The notes beneath the pieces are model-generated. The model was not told the origin of the DNA and made no database searches. It saw only the letters and a list, made by a program, of their open reading frames with translations. A DNA stretch of 64,000 nt from contig OY855905.1 of assembly GCA_963693305.1 (NCBI GenBank), positions 42,165,895-42,229,894 on the forward strand, written 5' to 3'. The position numbers were made by a program, and so were the translations under genes. This document shows positions 10,755 to 24,600 of this stretch, piece by piece. How positions within the stretch are numbered: the stretch's first letter is position 1; each line of letters starts with the position of its first letter. The stretch comes from Meandrina meandrites (taxonomy: Eukaryota > Cnidaria > Anthozoa > Scleractinia > Meandrinidae).

Positions 10755-11215
10755 AAGCCCGGGGGGGGAGGGGGATATATAGGTATGTGCCGCGGGATAG
10801 GGTATGGTTTTTGAGGTTCTCGGTCCTTAAATAGGGTATCATTTTTGCTCCTTTTGGCATTGTGTTCCCGGTGTCATCGTTACATAGGGTACCTAAATTC
10901 TATCAGCTAAAACAAATGCCCAACTAAACGCAACAATCGTCTGCTTAAACTATAAACTATCCGTTCAACTAGTAGCAAAGCGATTTTGTAAAGATCTGTG
11001 TTTTCCCGTGCGCGGTTAGCCGTTATTTTGATCGTCACCCAACGCTTCTCCTCTCCTCTAATAGGGTGTCATTTTTCGGGTTTGGGCCTTAAAAAGGGTA
11101 TCAATTTTCGTTTTCTTTATCCTTAAATAGGGTCAGGGTTTATGAACCTTCGCGGCACACCCCTATCCGAAATTTATGGGAGTAACCCCCCCCCCCCCCC
11201 CACCCCACGGGATTT
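10755..11215. mobile_element. Non-autonomous element with G-rich/C-rich ends and ATAGGGT repeats
   Basis: The left end is G-rich followed by GTGCCGCGGGATAGGGTAT. The right end is CGCGGCACACCCCTATCC followed by a C16 tract, so the termini are inverted. The interior reiterates CCTTAAATAGGGTATCATTTTT at least three times (about 10830, 11060-11100, 11130), some copies degenerate. No coding capacity. Confidence 0.55.
11186..11201. repeat. Poly-C tract (16 C)
   Basis: An uninterrupted C16 run at the right end of the element above, followed by ACCCC. Confidence 0.9.
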
Positions 11216-11288
11216 GAAGCAGGTCTAGTTTGTCGCTCGTGATAACTGATTTTGTTGTAGTTTCGCCCCAAACGTACGCGGCTCTAGG

Positions 11289-11477
11289 CTGCGTGCAGTC
11301 TTTATTTTGCCTTAAAATCCGTGGGGACGAACGCGAAAGTTCGCGAGCGCGATGTGCAAGCGGCGCAGCCGGGAGCGTTGAGTAGCGCTCCAGGGGTAGC
11401 GCTACTCAACGCCTGCTCGCTCCGTTTCGCGTTCGATCCCACGGATTTAAAAGCAAAACAGAGACTTTTGCTCGCAG
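11289..11477. repeat. 189-bp hairpin repeat
   Basis: CTGCGTGCAGTCTTT on the left is answered by GAGACTTTTGCTCGCAG on the right, and AAAATCCGTGGGGACGAACG by CGTTCGATCCCACGGATTT. The centre (AGCGCTCCAGGGGTAGCGCT) is itself self-complementary. Non-coding foldback. Confidence 0.7.
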
Positions 11478-11621
11478 TTTAAGGCAGCTCCATTGCCGAA
11501 ATTACAAGCGTTCAATTCGAAAGTAACCGTCGTTCAGAGTGTAAGCACGTCGACGAAGCTGGGACTGGAGAAATTGTATGTGGGTCTTTCTAGGACGCTA
11601 TATATTAAGCCAAAAGAGCCA

Positions 11622-11700
11622 CCCCCCCCCCCCCCCCCCAAAAAAAAAAGAAAAACAAACAAACAAACAAACAAACAAACAAAAAAAAAGAGCAAAAAAG
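11622..11700. repeat. C18 tract followed by A-run and (AAAC)n
   Basis: Eighteen C (11622-11639), then A-rich sequence with six or more AAAC units to about 11682 and further A runs. The Pro/Lys-rich frames here are low-complexity artefacts. An 80-bp block of this kind may be the tail of a retroposed sequence. Confidence 0.85.
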
Positions 11701-12101
11701 AAAACATGCGGACTGTTTCGTACTATGTTTTCGCACTGCTGTTGGGAACACACTTGGATAGCTGATCGGTTTGGTTGCATGCATTGTCGACAAAATTGAT
11801 CAGTTTCTTTTTAGCGACTAATAAAACAACAAAAAGTTATCATAAACACTCTTGTTCCCTGGCCTTTTCAATTTGATGAGAAATAAAATGTAAACAGTGC
11901 CACTGAAACGTAAATATGAACTACGCTTGTTTAATAATCTTAGAATTTACTTGACGCTTCGTACAGCCCTCATCTTCAGAAGTATAACGGTTATAAAATT
12001 CGAAAAAAAAATTAAAAAAGTAGTAAAATAATATTCAGAAAAAATAGTCACTTCCAACTGACTACACCGCAATCGTAGATTATGCAGTGCGTTCGATATG
12101 C
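11701..12101. other. Intergenic, nothing recognised
   Basis: About 400 bp of AT-rich sequence with no exon or element I can support. Confidence 0.5.
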
Positions 12102-12430
12102 ACACTTGAACACCAGCCCACCGTCTGGCTTTCGGCTTTGTTAGGCCTCATCAACATGGCATAGCCGTCGGGCAGCAGTAGGAATAAAAGCCCTATGTAT
12201 TATGTGGAGTTGGCGCTTAAAGGGGTGTTCAACCAACCCCCGCCTCGGCAGTAAAGGGGCAGACTACATAGGGCTTTTATTACTATTGCTGCCCGACGGC
12301 TATGCCATGCTGATGAGGCCTAACAAGGGCGAAACAGCTGTCCACGGCTGCCACTACCCGGGTGATATGGCTGTGCGCATGCGTTAGGGTCGTTAGGTAC
12401 TGGCCAGACGGTGGGTTGGTGTTCGAGTGT
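12102..12430. mobile_element. Inverted-repeat element (about 330 bp)
   Basis: Left ACACTTGAACACCAGCCCAC and right GTGGGTTGGTGTTCGAGTGT are inverted. Interior segments GAGGCCTAACAA and CATGGCATAGCCGTCGGGCA also occur in both orientations (about 12145-12175 and 12293-12325), as does CATAGGGCTTTTATT. The small frame at 12202-12387 is not a gene. Confidence 0.65.
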
Positions 12431-12438
12431 GTGTGTCA

Positions 12439-12536
12439 CGAGTATAGCTAACTGTCGTGGGTCGTGGGTCGTGGGTAGAAGTCGTGGGTCGTGGGTGTGG
12501 GTAAAGTCGTGGGTGTAGGTAAAGTCGTGGGTAACA
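12439..12536 (+). repeat. GTCGTGG minisatellite, copy 1
   Basis: Reiterated GTCGTGGGT / GTGGGTAAA units after the leader GAGTATAGCTAACT. A copy with the same unit order, in opposite orientation, lies at 15074-15172. The pair therefore descends from one dispersed element that carries an internal minisatellite, rather than from two independent expansions. Confidence 0.85.
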
Positions 12537-15073
12537 AAAAACACCTTTACACCGTACGTTTTCCAGAGTTAGACTCCAAATCGCTTTGTGTACTCTGTGG
12601 ACAAGAATTGGTACGGTAATAACACCGGGGAGGGTGGGAGAAGGGAAAAGACGTTCATTCTTATAAGACTCACACCAAGACTCCTTCTTCCCCAAAATCG
12701 TTTGTGTGGAACTATTTATTTATTTAATAGCAAGAATCTTTATCAGCGTTCTATTTGGATGGCTCAAACAAACGGCTTTCGATTAGTGTATAAGCACCAT
12801 GTTCAAACAAACGGCTTTCGCTTAGTGTATAGGCATATTCATATTCGTTTCTTGTCACCATGTTCGGGCAATAAACCTTGCAAAGAGCATCTAGAGTAGA
12901 ACGACCTATCCAATCAAAGCGCGAGAACTGAAATGGTTTCTTACGAGGCTAAAACAGCGAGCGGTTTGCTCTCGACGGTAGTTTATGCTTTGACAACATA
13001 GAGATACGTAATTAAACTTTGCCCGTTATAAAGGACTTTTTAAAAAGGCAGGTCAACAGAAACATGCCTAACAGAACTCAAGAATACAATAAGAATAAAA
13101 TTATTCTTCAAAGGGGGAATGAGGGCAAACAAGGGTCGATAAGTTAAAAGGAAGATAAGACTTTCGTCAGAACTTATATCGAATATTTCGTGTTTCTGAA
13201 TAGTTTCAAATTCAAGGAAACCTCAAAATATTATTTTTCCAACGTAGGAAAACTCCAACGGAGTAATTAAAAACGAGAAATAAACAAGGATTACGAATGG
13301 CTTACTTGATAAACATTGCCAATTTTTGCAAGATCCGTTTTCCGTGACCTTGCTCCTTTTGCCTCATTTAGCACAAAACTTTTTGAAAATTCGCGTTAGT
13401 TTTATAACGCGCAAATTTTATTAGCGTTTTTTAAATGATTCGTTTTATTCCTTTAATAAGGTACAACACCAGAAAATGTCGCTTGGCCGGATGTTCAAAC
13501 TGTATCAATTTTATCCCCAACAAGTTGTTTTATTGAAGTAAACTACACCACCATTAAAATTAGATTTAACATCGCTTTGGAAAGAAAAGTCTGACTTTCC
13601 TGTAGACAGGGAACCAATTTTTCAGGCAAACCTGAAAATCGTAATTAGGAATTTTACTAATCAAATTATTATGGCAGACGCAAAATATTAACAATGCTTA
13701 CATTTTTACGGTTTTATATAATGTAACAAGCTGAGAGTTTCGATAACAATTGAATCATGGCATGACGCAAATTATTATAACAGTACCAAATCAATGTCTA
13801 GGAAAGAATTTTCGTTCAGTGAGCCTCCTAACTCGTAAACTGAGAAAAACAAATACCGCAGTAGTCTGCAACAATTGTCATCAAACAGAAACAACGTTTA
13901 GGTTAGACATGGCTATGTCCTGCATCAAAGTTTTGGCGCTCTTCAAATGAAATGTAAACATTTCCATTCAAAAAATGGATATGAAATTTGAACCAGCAGC
14001 TGTTGCTTAAGCGCGGTGGTGAAGTTCTCGGAGAATCTTGTTTCACTACATCAGCGTGAAATGGCAGAGACGCTATCGGACTCCATTATCGAAAAGGACA
14101 ACTTGCAGCACGTTGTTTTCTCTCGGATCCTCGGTCGAAAAGGCGAATGATTTAAGTTTTACTATCCTTTGTTCAGTTACCATGATGCATGAAAAATACC
14201 GATATGAGTGCAGCGGCCGTGGGAAAGAATGTCAACCTCAAAGAAAGAACAGACAGGGGAATTGGAGCCTGGGAATCAGAGAACCGGTGCTTTATAATAA
14301 AAGCATAGCCCTAACGTTTAAGAAGTAGCTTCGTTTTAAGTTTCAGCTCTTGTAGTTTTACAAAGAGAAATGTTTTCAAAATAAAATAATGTTTTCTTGT
14401 CAAAAGAAATAAAATACTATAAAGCTCTTTAAAGTCCTCCTCTCTTTTACCCCCCCCCCCCCCCCCCACCCCCTTCTCTAAGGGACGGACCATTATTTCT
14501 TTGGAGGGGGTGGAGGGGGTAAAAATATTCCGGATAAAAAAATTGTTTGCCGGGCCTAGAATAGCGCTCCGTCCCTAATTAGCCTCGGTCGGGAAGTTGG
14601 ATTTTTCTAAATAAACCATCGTGGTCCTGAAGATTTATTTTGGGAACAGAAAAGCTGTTACTCAAGACATAAAATTAATTTGCTAAAACAAATATTAAGC
14701 GGCGCTACTCTTGGCTGCAAACATGTCGACCAGACACAAAAATATAGCGCGCCTAGCCTAGCCTAGCCTGTTCCAGGCTCTCTATAGTTGACGAGAGCGA
14801 AAAGAGTGGGCACTACATGTGCAGGGGCAAAATACAAGCCTTGAACCGCTTAAACTTGACTTTACTGAGCAAAGGTATGGACGTTACCTTTCTTCTTTTC
14901 TCTCATCCCTAGTCGTACCAATTCTTTTTTGTAGAGTACACTAAGCGATTTTTAAATTAATTAAGACTTTCACTGAAAAAAAACTTGCAGTGTATAAAGC
15001 CATCTGCAAGTTATTCGATTGACATTAGGAATTATTATTCCTTGGAAGGAGAAGTTCCTAAAATTTGTTTTTT
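12537..15073. other. 2.5-kb gene-free stretch
   Basis: No exon that I can support. Contents noted: a short near-tandem repeat CAAACAAACGGCTTTCG (12766 and 12804), a C18 tract (14450-14467), and a triple TAGCC unit near 14752-14770. Open frames at 12588, 13750, 14038 and 14985 have no domains or splice support. The frame at 14311-14493 on the minus strand crosses the C18 tract. Confidence 0.5.
14450..14467. repeat. Poly-C tract (18 C)
   Basis: An uninterrupted C18 run followed by ACCCCC, with a GGAGGGGGTGGAGGGGG stretch about 35 bp downstream. Confidence 0.9.
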
Positions 15074-15172
15074 GGTACCCACGACTTTTACCCACACCCA
15101 CGACTTTACCCACACCCACGACCCACGACTTCTACCCACGACCCACGACCCACGACAGTTAGCTATACTCGT
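15074..15172 (-). repeat. GTCGTGG minisatellite, copy 2 (inverted)
   Basis: Complement of the array at 12439-12536 with the same unit order, ending in AGTTAGCTATACTCGTG. It lies 0.44 kb upstream of the KIF23 start codon. Confidence 0.85.
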
Positions 15173-15461
15173 GTGTCACTTGCTTTCTCTGTTTTTTTTT
15201 TTTTTTTTTTTGCGTGAAAAACTGTTTTTTCCCCATGCAGGAGACGTTTCGACCGAACATTTTCGGTTGTTCATCAGTCAGCTCGCCAATTATCTTTTGC
15301 CCGTTAGGGAGCCTGTTCACAGACATGCCCGATTCTCGGTAAGACAGTGCGATTAGAATGATTTGGGCGTCAGAAAAATAATTTTATTTTAATTTGAGCC
15401 TGCAGATCGAAACATCCTCTTTTAGCGGTTTTTCTTTACAACATGCGTACTATCAAATATA

Positions 15462-15496
15462 TGACGTCATGTCCTACTCTGATTGGTCGGTTCAAA
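15462..15496 (+). promoter_or_regulatory. Candidate KIF23 promoter elements: CRE-like, CCAAT, CHR-like
   Basis: About 120-155 bp before the KIF23 start codon are a palindromic TGACGTCA (15462-15469), an inverted CCAAT box (ATTGG, 15482-15486) and TTCAAA (15491-15496), the complement of the TTTGAA core of the cell-cycle homology region. CCAAT plus CHR is the usual arrangement in G2/M gene promoters, and KIF23 is such a gene in vertebrates. Each motif is short and could be chance; the spacing and location are what support it. Confidence 0.4.
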
Positions 15497-15615
15497 CCAA
15501 CACCGTCAAGGCGGTTTGATTCAAGAATACTTGGACGGACATTTTGATTTTCGAGTTGCTATTCGGAAACTTTTCGGCAATTTTCTATGGTGGAAATCAT
15601 CTGTGTTAGATAGCA

Positions 15616-18600
15616 ATGAAACCAATGTAAGTATCAAACTTAGTTGTGTCGACTGGTACCATCTTGAGTGTTAAATTGACTCCTTTTCTTCCGTTTAGCC
15701 CAAAAACCCCTGCTTCAGCAAAAACCCCGCGCAATGCCAAGACACCAAGAAGGCCTGCAGGCAACAAGGATCCAGTCGAGGTGAGAAAGCGTGAGATTTC
15801 ATTCAAAGATCGCTGATAAGTATTTCTTTTCAATAAGATCATGCGAATTCTTTATTCAACCTCTCGAACTTATAACATTAATGCTGATGCGTGCATTGAA
15901 GGAAATTGCCTAATTGAAGTCATATTCCCAGCAAGCGAACGAAGTCAGTTTTGAAGTTTATAGAGCTCTTGATAGATGCATATGCTACCGATCGAAGTGA
16001 AAGGCTCGCTAAAAGTAATATAGACTGAAATATGTAGAGAAACATAGATTGTAAATGTTGTAAGTTAAAGTTCGAAATGCTATAGAAGGAGAAGAGTCGC
16101 AAATGTTCTTGACATTAAGAATCGTCTGTCAGTGTTTCTGGACATGCTAAATTTGTAATCCGGTTTATGATGTTCAAAATTCGGGATAGGGTACAGAAGA
16201 AGGGAAGGGTAATGAGATTTTACCGTTCAATTACATGTAGCTTTATAAGAACCTTGTACACGAATTTGAACTAAATATAGTCCATGTTTTCAGGTCTATT
16301 GTCGAATTCGACCTCTTGGCGATAATGAAGAAGAATCTTGTGTTCAAATCATCAGTGAAACAGTGTTGCAACTCACGGCACCAAAGGTATTTATAATCCT
16401 TTTTTAATTGTTTGCGCTTGTCGTGAATAATACAGGACTGCTGATTATTAAACACCCTTTTCTTGTATACGGGCACTAAAATAATAGTTCAAAGCCATTT
16501 CAAAACACGTGAATAATCTAATAACGAGTTTATACATTCACTGTAGTTGTAAATTAACTTACAGCAAATTTGTTCACTTGTCATGATTTATTCAGTTTAA
16601 AATATCCCATACTATTTTAAAGATGACATAGCACAAGTGGAACCCCATGGATGCCCTTCAACCTGTGAAGTTAACAATATTTTGTCTTCCAGAATTCTGC
16701 GGGATACAAGTCTGGCCACAGATTAGAGGTAATAGAAGTGTACTGGTTGCTGCTAAATTGTAACATCGTAAAAGCTGTCGGCAGTTAACATGTAGCACTT
16801 TAGTAAAAATAAGTACTACTCAAACAACTGCATTGTATAGTTAACTACAGCTGGAAAAACATGCATAGTTAGTGATTCTCATAGCAGTCAATTCTTCAAT
16901 TCTGTTTTCAGACACAGCATACCTTTAAAAAGCTTTATGATGAAAAGACTTCCCAGAAAGTACTTTTTGATAATGTGGCACTTCCCTTAGTTGATGATCT
17001 GGTTCATGGAAAAAACGGTGAGTCTCACATTTTCCATTCCTTAGAGCTGTACACATGTACTGTAAGTAGCATCTATATCATTTTACAAACTTAAGGCAAG
17101 TATCATTTGGATAAAACATATCCAGTATCTAGTTTCCACTGTTTGTGAATCCATTTGTCCAGTTGCTGAATGTGTGTAATGGATAAATTTGAATGTATCA
17201 GCCTGCCTGGGCAAAGTGAGTCTTATGGTGGATGATGCTATCCACCAGCTTATCACCTTATCACTTTTTACTGGATAAGGCTTTCAAAACAAAAATACAG
17301 TATGCTAGCCACACAAGAACATCACTTGCACAACAAGGGCAAGATTCATGTCAATGTATAATTGTGTAGGGGAATTATCCAGTGGATAGGGATCTACTGC
17401 CAGGGCTATTCACTGTGTAATGTTTCATGTACAGTACTTGTGTTTTGTGCAGCCCAATTCTAATCATGGAGAACTTGGCAAATGATAAATGTTACAGTGA
17501 TGTAGCTGTACATGTACAGCCTGTACGTATCTGCTCTTAGCGTGTAATGAGTGTGTAGTATTCACACTGTACGTGTATCTGACCATTACGTTTTTTTTCT
17601 CAATAGGCTTGATATTTGCATATGGCATCACTGGGTCTGGCAAGACACACACCATGACTGGGACACCCAGTGACAGTGGCTTGCTTCCCAGATGTTTGGA
17701 TGTTATCTTCAACTCTATTGGAGAACTGCAATCTCCTAAATATGTAAGTTTTCTAGTCTATATGTTATAATATATGTATGTAGAATCCTGTAGTTTTCTT
17801 GGCATGCTTGCAAGTCTTTTCATTCCCTGTTAATGTTCTACTGCAGGCTGTAATTAGATTCTTACATGACAAGCCAGTTGACTGTATACTGTACAACTAT
17901 GTAATGGATGTATATTAATCACACTTCCATTTCTATTGCCTGCTATTTACATTATATAATTATGTAACTGTAACAGTACATTAGAAAAAAACAAAAATTA
18001 AAGGTACAAAAAATTACTTGTAAATGCACATGTATATGTAGTTAACTCTCTCTAAGGATGCAGACACTGCAGGACGGGCTCCAACTGTTCATCTTAGAGA
18101 GGTTTCCATCTTATAGGAAGTTAATATTTAGATAAGTTTAGTTACAGTAAATGACTGAAGAATCGCAGGACAGGACCAACACCATGTTAAAGAGGTGTCT
18201 ATCTTATAGAGGTGTCTGTTCAAAGAGAGTTAACTGTATGTACATATATGATGTCGTAGAGTTTTTTGATTGCTTGTTGTTGTAAGGTCTTCAAACCAGA
18301 CAAAGCAAATGGCATTGAAATACAATCAGAACATGAAGCCAAACTTGAAAAAGAAAGACGCGATAAAGAGGCAGCTCTCCTGGGCCCTCCAAGTGGAAGA
18401 AACAGGTACAGCAACTGTAGATGTACTAATTTTGTAAAATCAATACACATTGTACAGTTCACTGTTTAACTCTGGTTGTCACTTGTGAATTTTAACACTT
18501 CACAATGAAGTTTGATTTTTCTATTTTTTTTTTTCTGAAGGAATGCTGATAATGACTTTGCTGATGTGCTACGAGTGCCCGAAACAGGACTCATCTCTGA

Positions 18601-21600
18601 TGTGAGTCAGAACGTTTTGACTTTAATTTAGTTTGAGCACAGCCAAGGAAAACAGATTATGTCATGTCATGCCATGCTAAACATGTTCATGTATTTCTGT
18701 CCCCCCATGACCAGTATACATGTTGCGGTTCAATTCCTTGGTTCAGATTTTATTTTCCTAATGTTTTTGGGTATGGTAATATGGTAATATATGATCATGA
18801 GTTAAAAACAAAGGAAAATAAAGTTTGAACCAAGGATAAAATTGAACCACAACAAAGGCTTTAAAAGAGCACTGCAAGCAAGCTAAGTGCTAAGCAAATG
18901 GCTACTTATCTGTAGCAAACAAATGCAATCAAGCAACTGGATCGATGAGATGCGAGGTGCCCCAGCTAAACTAACATGGCCGACCCAGGCCATGTGGGTC
19001 AGATGACCACTGACTTGCATTATCTTGAGATTTAACTTTGCCTAAATGATATTTAGCCCCATAAAATGATTACACATCTACTCATATTTTAAATCAAAAG
19101 GTTTGACTGCTTTGCTTCCAGGTGGATGAGGACAATAGCTATGCAGTGTTTGTTTCCTACTTCGAAATTTACAACAACTATATTTATGATCTTCTTGATG
19201 AGACTCCAGTTGATCCTATCTGTCCAAAGTAAGTTCACATCTATTTTGCCATTTATCAGAGAAATAATCAACTTTTGGTTATAGACTTGCTATGTGCTTT
19301 CATGCTCCATGAAAGATTTTTTACTGCCAAACCTTTCTGCACAAACACATTTATAAATGCTATAATAATGAACTGTTACATATATTAATGGTTATGTAGA
19401 GTAATTTGCAAAGTGCCCTTATGATGGATATATTGCAGATTCTCTTCTTGAAAATAATAAACTCCTTTTCTGTAAATACAAAAGCTGTTGAATTCATGTC
19501 AGTGTGAGTGACTGTTGCTTTTACAGTAGAATCCCAGTTTGTTGAACCTCCAGTGGAAACAAATTTAATTGGTTTGAGAAATCATGAGTTTTGAAAACCC
19601 GCGGGTTTGAGGAATCAGTATTCCACTGATTGTATGTACAGTGTTGTTGCGCCAAGTATTTGAATGGGTATAGAATTTTTGCTCCTTTCATATTGGTGCC
19701 GTAATACATGTGTGTACATGTAATATGAAATCAGGAATAGGCATGTGCAGACCTGTGTGGTTGTTACAAATACTGGAAATGGTTATCTAAATTTCTTCAC
19801 AGACCACCAGCCTCAAAGAATCTAAGAGAGGACATGAATCGTAATATGTATGTTAGTGGTGTAACAGAAGTTGAAGTCAAAAGCACAGAAGAAGCTTACA
19901 GTGTATTTTGGAAAGGTGAAATCATTACAGTCAAACCGGATGTTCTTTTGATGGGAACTCTGCAATGTTGTGGCGCAATGTTCCAATATTGATGGGCAGT
20001 TTGCTTGACACAACTTGCAACATTCAATTCAAATTTGCTCGAGCAAGTTGCCAAGTTCCGGTTTTCGATATTCCCGTATTGAAGGTAATAATCCCACAGG
20101 TCTCTTTCAAAGAAATAGGAAATAGTTGCCCTATGGTCAACTATTTATCGACAGACGACAAGAAATTAGCGGCAGGTTTAGTTAAATCGCCAAACTGGGA
20201 AGTTTGCTTGACGCAACTTGCAACTTTCAATTCAAACTTGCTTTAGCAAGTTCCGGTTTCCCAGTTTGGCGATTTGAACTAAACCTGTTGCTAATTTCTT
20301 GTCTTCTGTTGATAAATATTTGATCATAGGGCAACTATTTCATATTTCTTTGAAAGAGAGGTGGAATTGTTTCGTTCTATACGGGGAAAATGAAAACCGG
20401 AACTTGGCAACTTGCTCGAGCAAATTTGAATTGAATGTTGCAAGTTGTGTCAAGCAAACTTCCCATCAATATTGGAACATTGCGCCACAACATTGCAGAG
20501 TTCCCATCAAAAGAACATCCGGTTTGACTGTAATCCAAAATAGATTCACATGTACACTATATATGCATTTATGCACATGCACAAGTACAGTATTACCCCA
20601 GTAAGCATCCTAAAAGAAAACCTGTGTTGAAAGCTGTACATGTAGCTATACATGTGAAGGAGAACTAACACAAACTGTTGACATATGTAATGATGGCGAG
20701 AGCAAAAAGAATTTACATTTTCAGTTGATGATAAAAATATACTGTTCTTTCCTCATGGTGTTTCTGAATAGAAAATATGTTTTCTGTGTTTCTATCAAGC
20801 GATAGAAACACTCGAGAAAGTTTGGGAGAACATGGAACATGTTTCCTATTTCTTAAATATGATAGTGGATTCAGGTTGAGTATTTAATGGTCTCATTTGC
20901 CATGTTCGCTGTCACGGTTGATTGATTAGGTTGTGAGGCAAAGTGACAGATGTTGCTAGGCAGGAATGACAATGTTCTGTCAGGGGAAAAGCACCTTGTC
21001 ACTCGTCCCAGACAGAACACTGTCATTCCTGCCTAGCAACATCTGTCATTTTGCCTTGCGAGCTAATAAATCAACTGTGACAACGAATGCGACAGCAGAG
21101 ACTGTTAAATGCTCAACCTGAATCTGTTGTAATTTGACCTCTTGTTTGTTCTTTGGTATCGATCAGCTTGTCTTCCCACCAAGTTGACTGATCTGTCATA
21201 AAGTTGGTAAATAAATTAGCAATAAAATGTTAAAAAGTTTGTATTATCTGCTCTGTCTTTCATTCTAGGCCAAAGGAAAAGACGTGTTGCTAACACTGTA
21301 CTGAATCGAGAGTCTAGCCGAAGTCATAGTGTGTTTGCTATCAAACTCATGCAAGCTCCTTTAGATCCTGACGGTGAAGAGGTCTTACAGGTGATGTGTT
21401 TTTATTTTCAATTTTGTGATAACACTAATCCACTGATTATTTAGCATATTAGACACACATTTACTGACCAGTGTTGTGCCACACTGCACCTGTTTTTACA
21501 AACAATGTTTTGTTCTTAATTTAAAACTCTCTGTAAAGGCACTTATGTTACCATTTCAAACAGTTTACTGATTTGTGCTCCACAAAGGAATTTCTTAAAC

Positions 21601-24600
21601 AGGACTGTAATTTTTTATCCTTTAATTATGCAGGGTGCTGATCAAGCCCAAATTTCTAGAAATTGTGGTTGGAAATTAAAAGGAGCAGTCTGATCCAAGT
21701 GAAAAATTCCCTGAACAAGTGGAACACTTCTAGAGGTGGACCACTTTGATCAGCAGGACTGATCCATTTTGACAACCAGTTTGTTGCCATATTTCAGTCC
21801 AGTAGATTCTTTATGCAGGATACTGGGGAAAGGAATGTAAAATGGAAAGGACCATTTGGCTTGGTCAGCAGAAAATGCTGTTCCATTTTATAATTATAGG
21901 TGTCCGGCTAGTCAGACCGTAGTTCTTCATTTGTTATCCTTGAAGAAAGGCAGATGCTAATAATGAAATGTTTATTTTTTTTCTAAACAGGACAAAAATC
22001 AAATTGCAGTGTGCACATTATCTCTGTGTGATTTAGCAGGATCTGAGAGAACAAACAGGACAAGAGCTGGTGGAGACAGACTACGAGAAGCAGGTAACGT
22101 ACAGCTTGTCATGTGTACAACACACTGGTAGAGGGGTCTAGTGAGAAGGGTAAGCAATAAGTACAGTTGAACCCCGCTATTTCGAACCGTCAGGGGAAAC
22201 GAAAAATAGTTTGAAATAGCGGGAGTTCGAAATAACCGATAGTAAATGACTGAAAGGCAAGTCCAAGGGAAATGCATTTTAGTTCGAAATAACAGGGAAT
22301 TTGAAATTACCGAGTTCAAATTAGCAGGGTCTAACTGTATTGGTAGAGTTTTTAGAGATGAACTGTAACTAATAAATGCACCACAAGTGATGTACATATA
22401 CCATTTGTGCTTTATTTTACAGGTTTGTTCCCAACTCCACTTTTCTTCTCTCCCATTCCCATTTGTTTTGCTCCCATTTTTTTGCATGTCTGATGACTCT
22501 TCTCTTGCTGGAAAAGAGTGTGCATGTGTACTTTATTAATGGTGGCACTTTATTTCATGTAAATCTTACTTACTTTTCTTAGGCAACATCAATGCATCTT
22601 TGATGACATTAAGAACTTGCATGGAGATTTTACGAGAGAACCAAGAAAATGCTGAAAATGGCATTTCTCCTAAGGTGTGTTTCAGTTTCCCTTTATCATT
22701 ATGACTTGTTAAGTAGTATGTAATGTTGTGGTTCAATTTTACCCTGGCTTGGTACAATTTCATATTTTCCTTTGTTTTATTAAATTCATTATCATATATT
22801 ATCATTCACCAGAACAAATTTTAGTGAAATCTCAAACTGAACAAACGTAAAATTGAACTGCAACATTTACACTGTATAACTTATAATGCACAGTTATTGT
22901 GTTTTGTTTTATTTTCAGTCTTTTCATGTAAACTTTTTATTGTTTATCAGATTGTTCCTTACAGAGACACCAAGTTGACTCATCTGTTTAAGAATTTCTT
23001 TGATGGAGAAGGGAAGGTGAGTGGAGCAAAATTTATTAAAATATATAATAATTCAAAAAATTGCATATTTCAATTTTCATCAAACTTCTAATAATGCTAA
23101 ATAATAATGCTACTTACATATCTTTGTAGGTTCGAATGGTTGTTTGTTTAAACCCAAATGCTGATGATTATGACGAGAGCGTGGTAAGATGCACGGCTAA
23201 TTATTCTCAAACACAGTTGGTGTTTTGTTTATACTGTAACATTATTAGAAACATGTGTCAATTGTAGTTTTCTTGTATCAATTTAGCATGTGATGAAATT
23301 TGCCGAGGTGACACAAGACGTTGTTGTAGCCAGACCTACGTCAGTCAGGTAATGTAAAGCTACAGGTGTATTATTAGTAATGGAAGGGGCTAGGTCATGC
23401 ATGTTTTATTTATCAGGGAACCTTAAGCTTGCATGTTATGATGTGAAACACTGCATTCAACGATGCCGTTGATCTGCGGCATGTCTACATTGCAGCACTG
23501 GATTTAAGATCCTCCACTCACTGCTTACCTTTGCTTGTTTTCAACTCTGAACAGATTTGATACCGGACTGACACCTGGAAGAAGAAGAGGTATTTGAATG
23601 TAGACAGTTGAATCCCAATAACTCTGAAAACCTTTAAGGAAGATTGAACAAGATTCAAGTTAGCGGGAGGTTCAAGTTTTTTTAGGGTTTGAATTATCTG
23701 TCACCCTATTTTTGACCTGTCACCCTACTTTTGAAATCATCACAACTCTGTCTCCTACAAAACATCTTTTCAGGAATCCTTTTCCAATATCCTTGCAGAT
23801 TGTTTCACATTGTTTTCTGTACCCATTCAATGTAGACCATCTATAGCATGCATGTACATATATGTATAAATACCGTTTCACGTTAATCTCCAATACAAAA
23901 CCAAACTTATTTTGTTTCTTCTGGATTTGTAGCAAATCAAATGTACAAGGAAGTTCTAGCACATGTTGAGGATAAGAAAGGTACAATTACAAAACAATAT
24001 ATGTGAACTATGGAAACTATGCTTGTTTATTGGGCTAAATGACATTGTACACGTAGTTGTACTCTAACTGAGAATTGTTTTTTTAGATGATGTTGATACA
24101 GTGATTGTAGCCAAGCCTCTTCATACCATGGGACCACCTTTCCCCCTTATGGAGGTAAGTGACACTTTTTACTGCCATCTTACCTGTACAATCATGTACC
24201 TTCTCGTCAAATCAAGATCAGTTACTCACTAAAGAATGCAAGCAAGTTACTGGATCAGAATCATGATGAAAAATCTTGTAGCAACATTTTTTCCAACTTA
24301 TGCAATAACTGTATTAAGCAATGCTGACAGGCAGGCAAGTTGTAAACCTGATCCAGTTTCTGCAAAAACTGCCTTTCTCCCTTATGCATATACATGTAGA
24401 CTACGAACTGACACCTGTTGTTTTCCTCCTTCTGAGCATACAGCATGATAAGTACGCTTTGAGGTACATGTAATTAGTAAGGTGTACCAGTGACCTTTGC
24501 AGCAACCATCTTGTGAAGAGAAGGGAGATCAAGGGAGCTATGATGAAACTGGGGCAACACTGAGAGAACTACATGTTAAGGGACATGTATCCCTTGCTAA

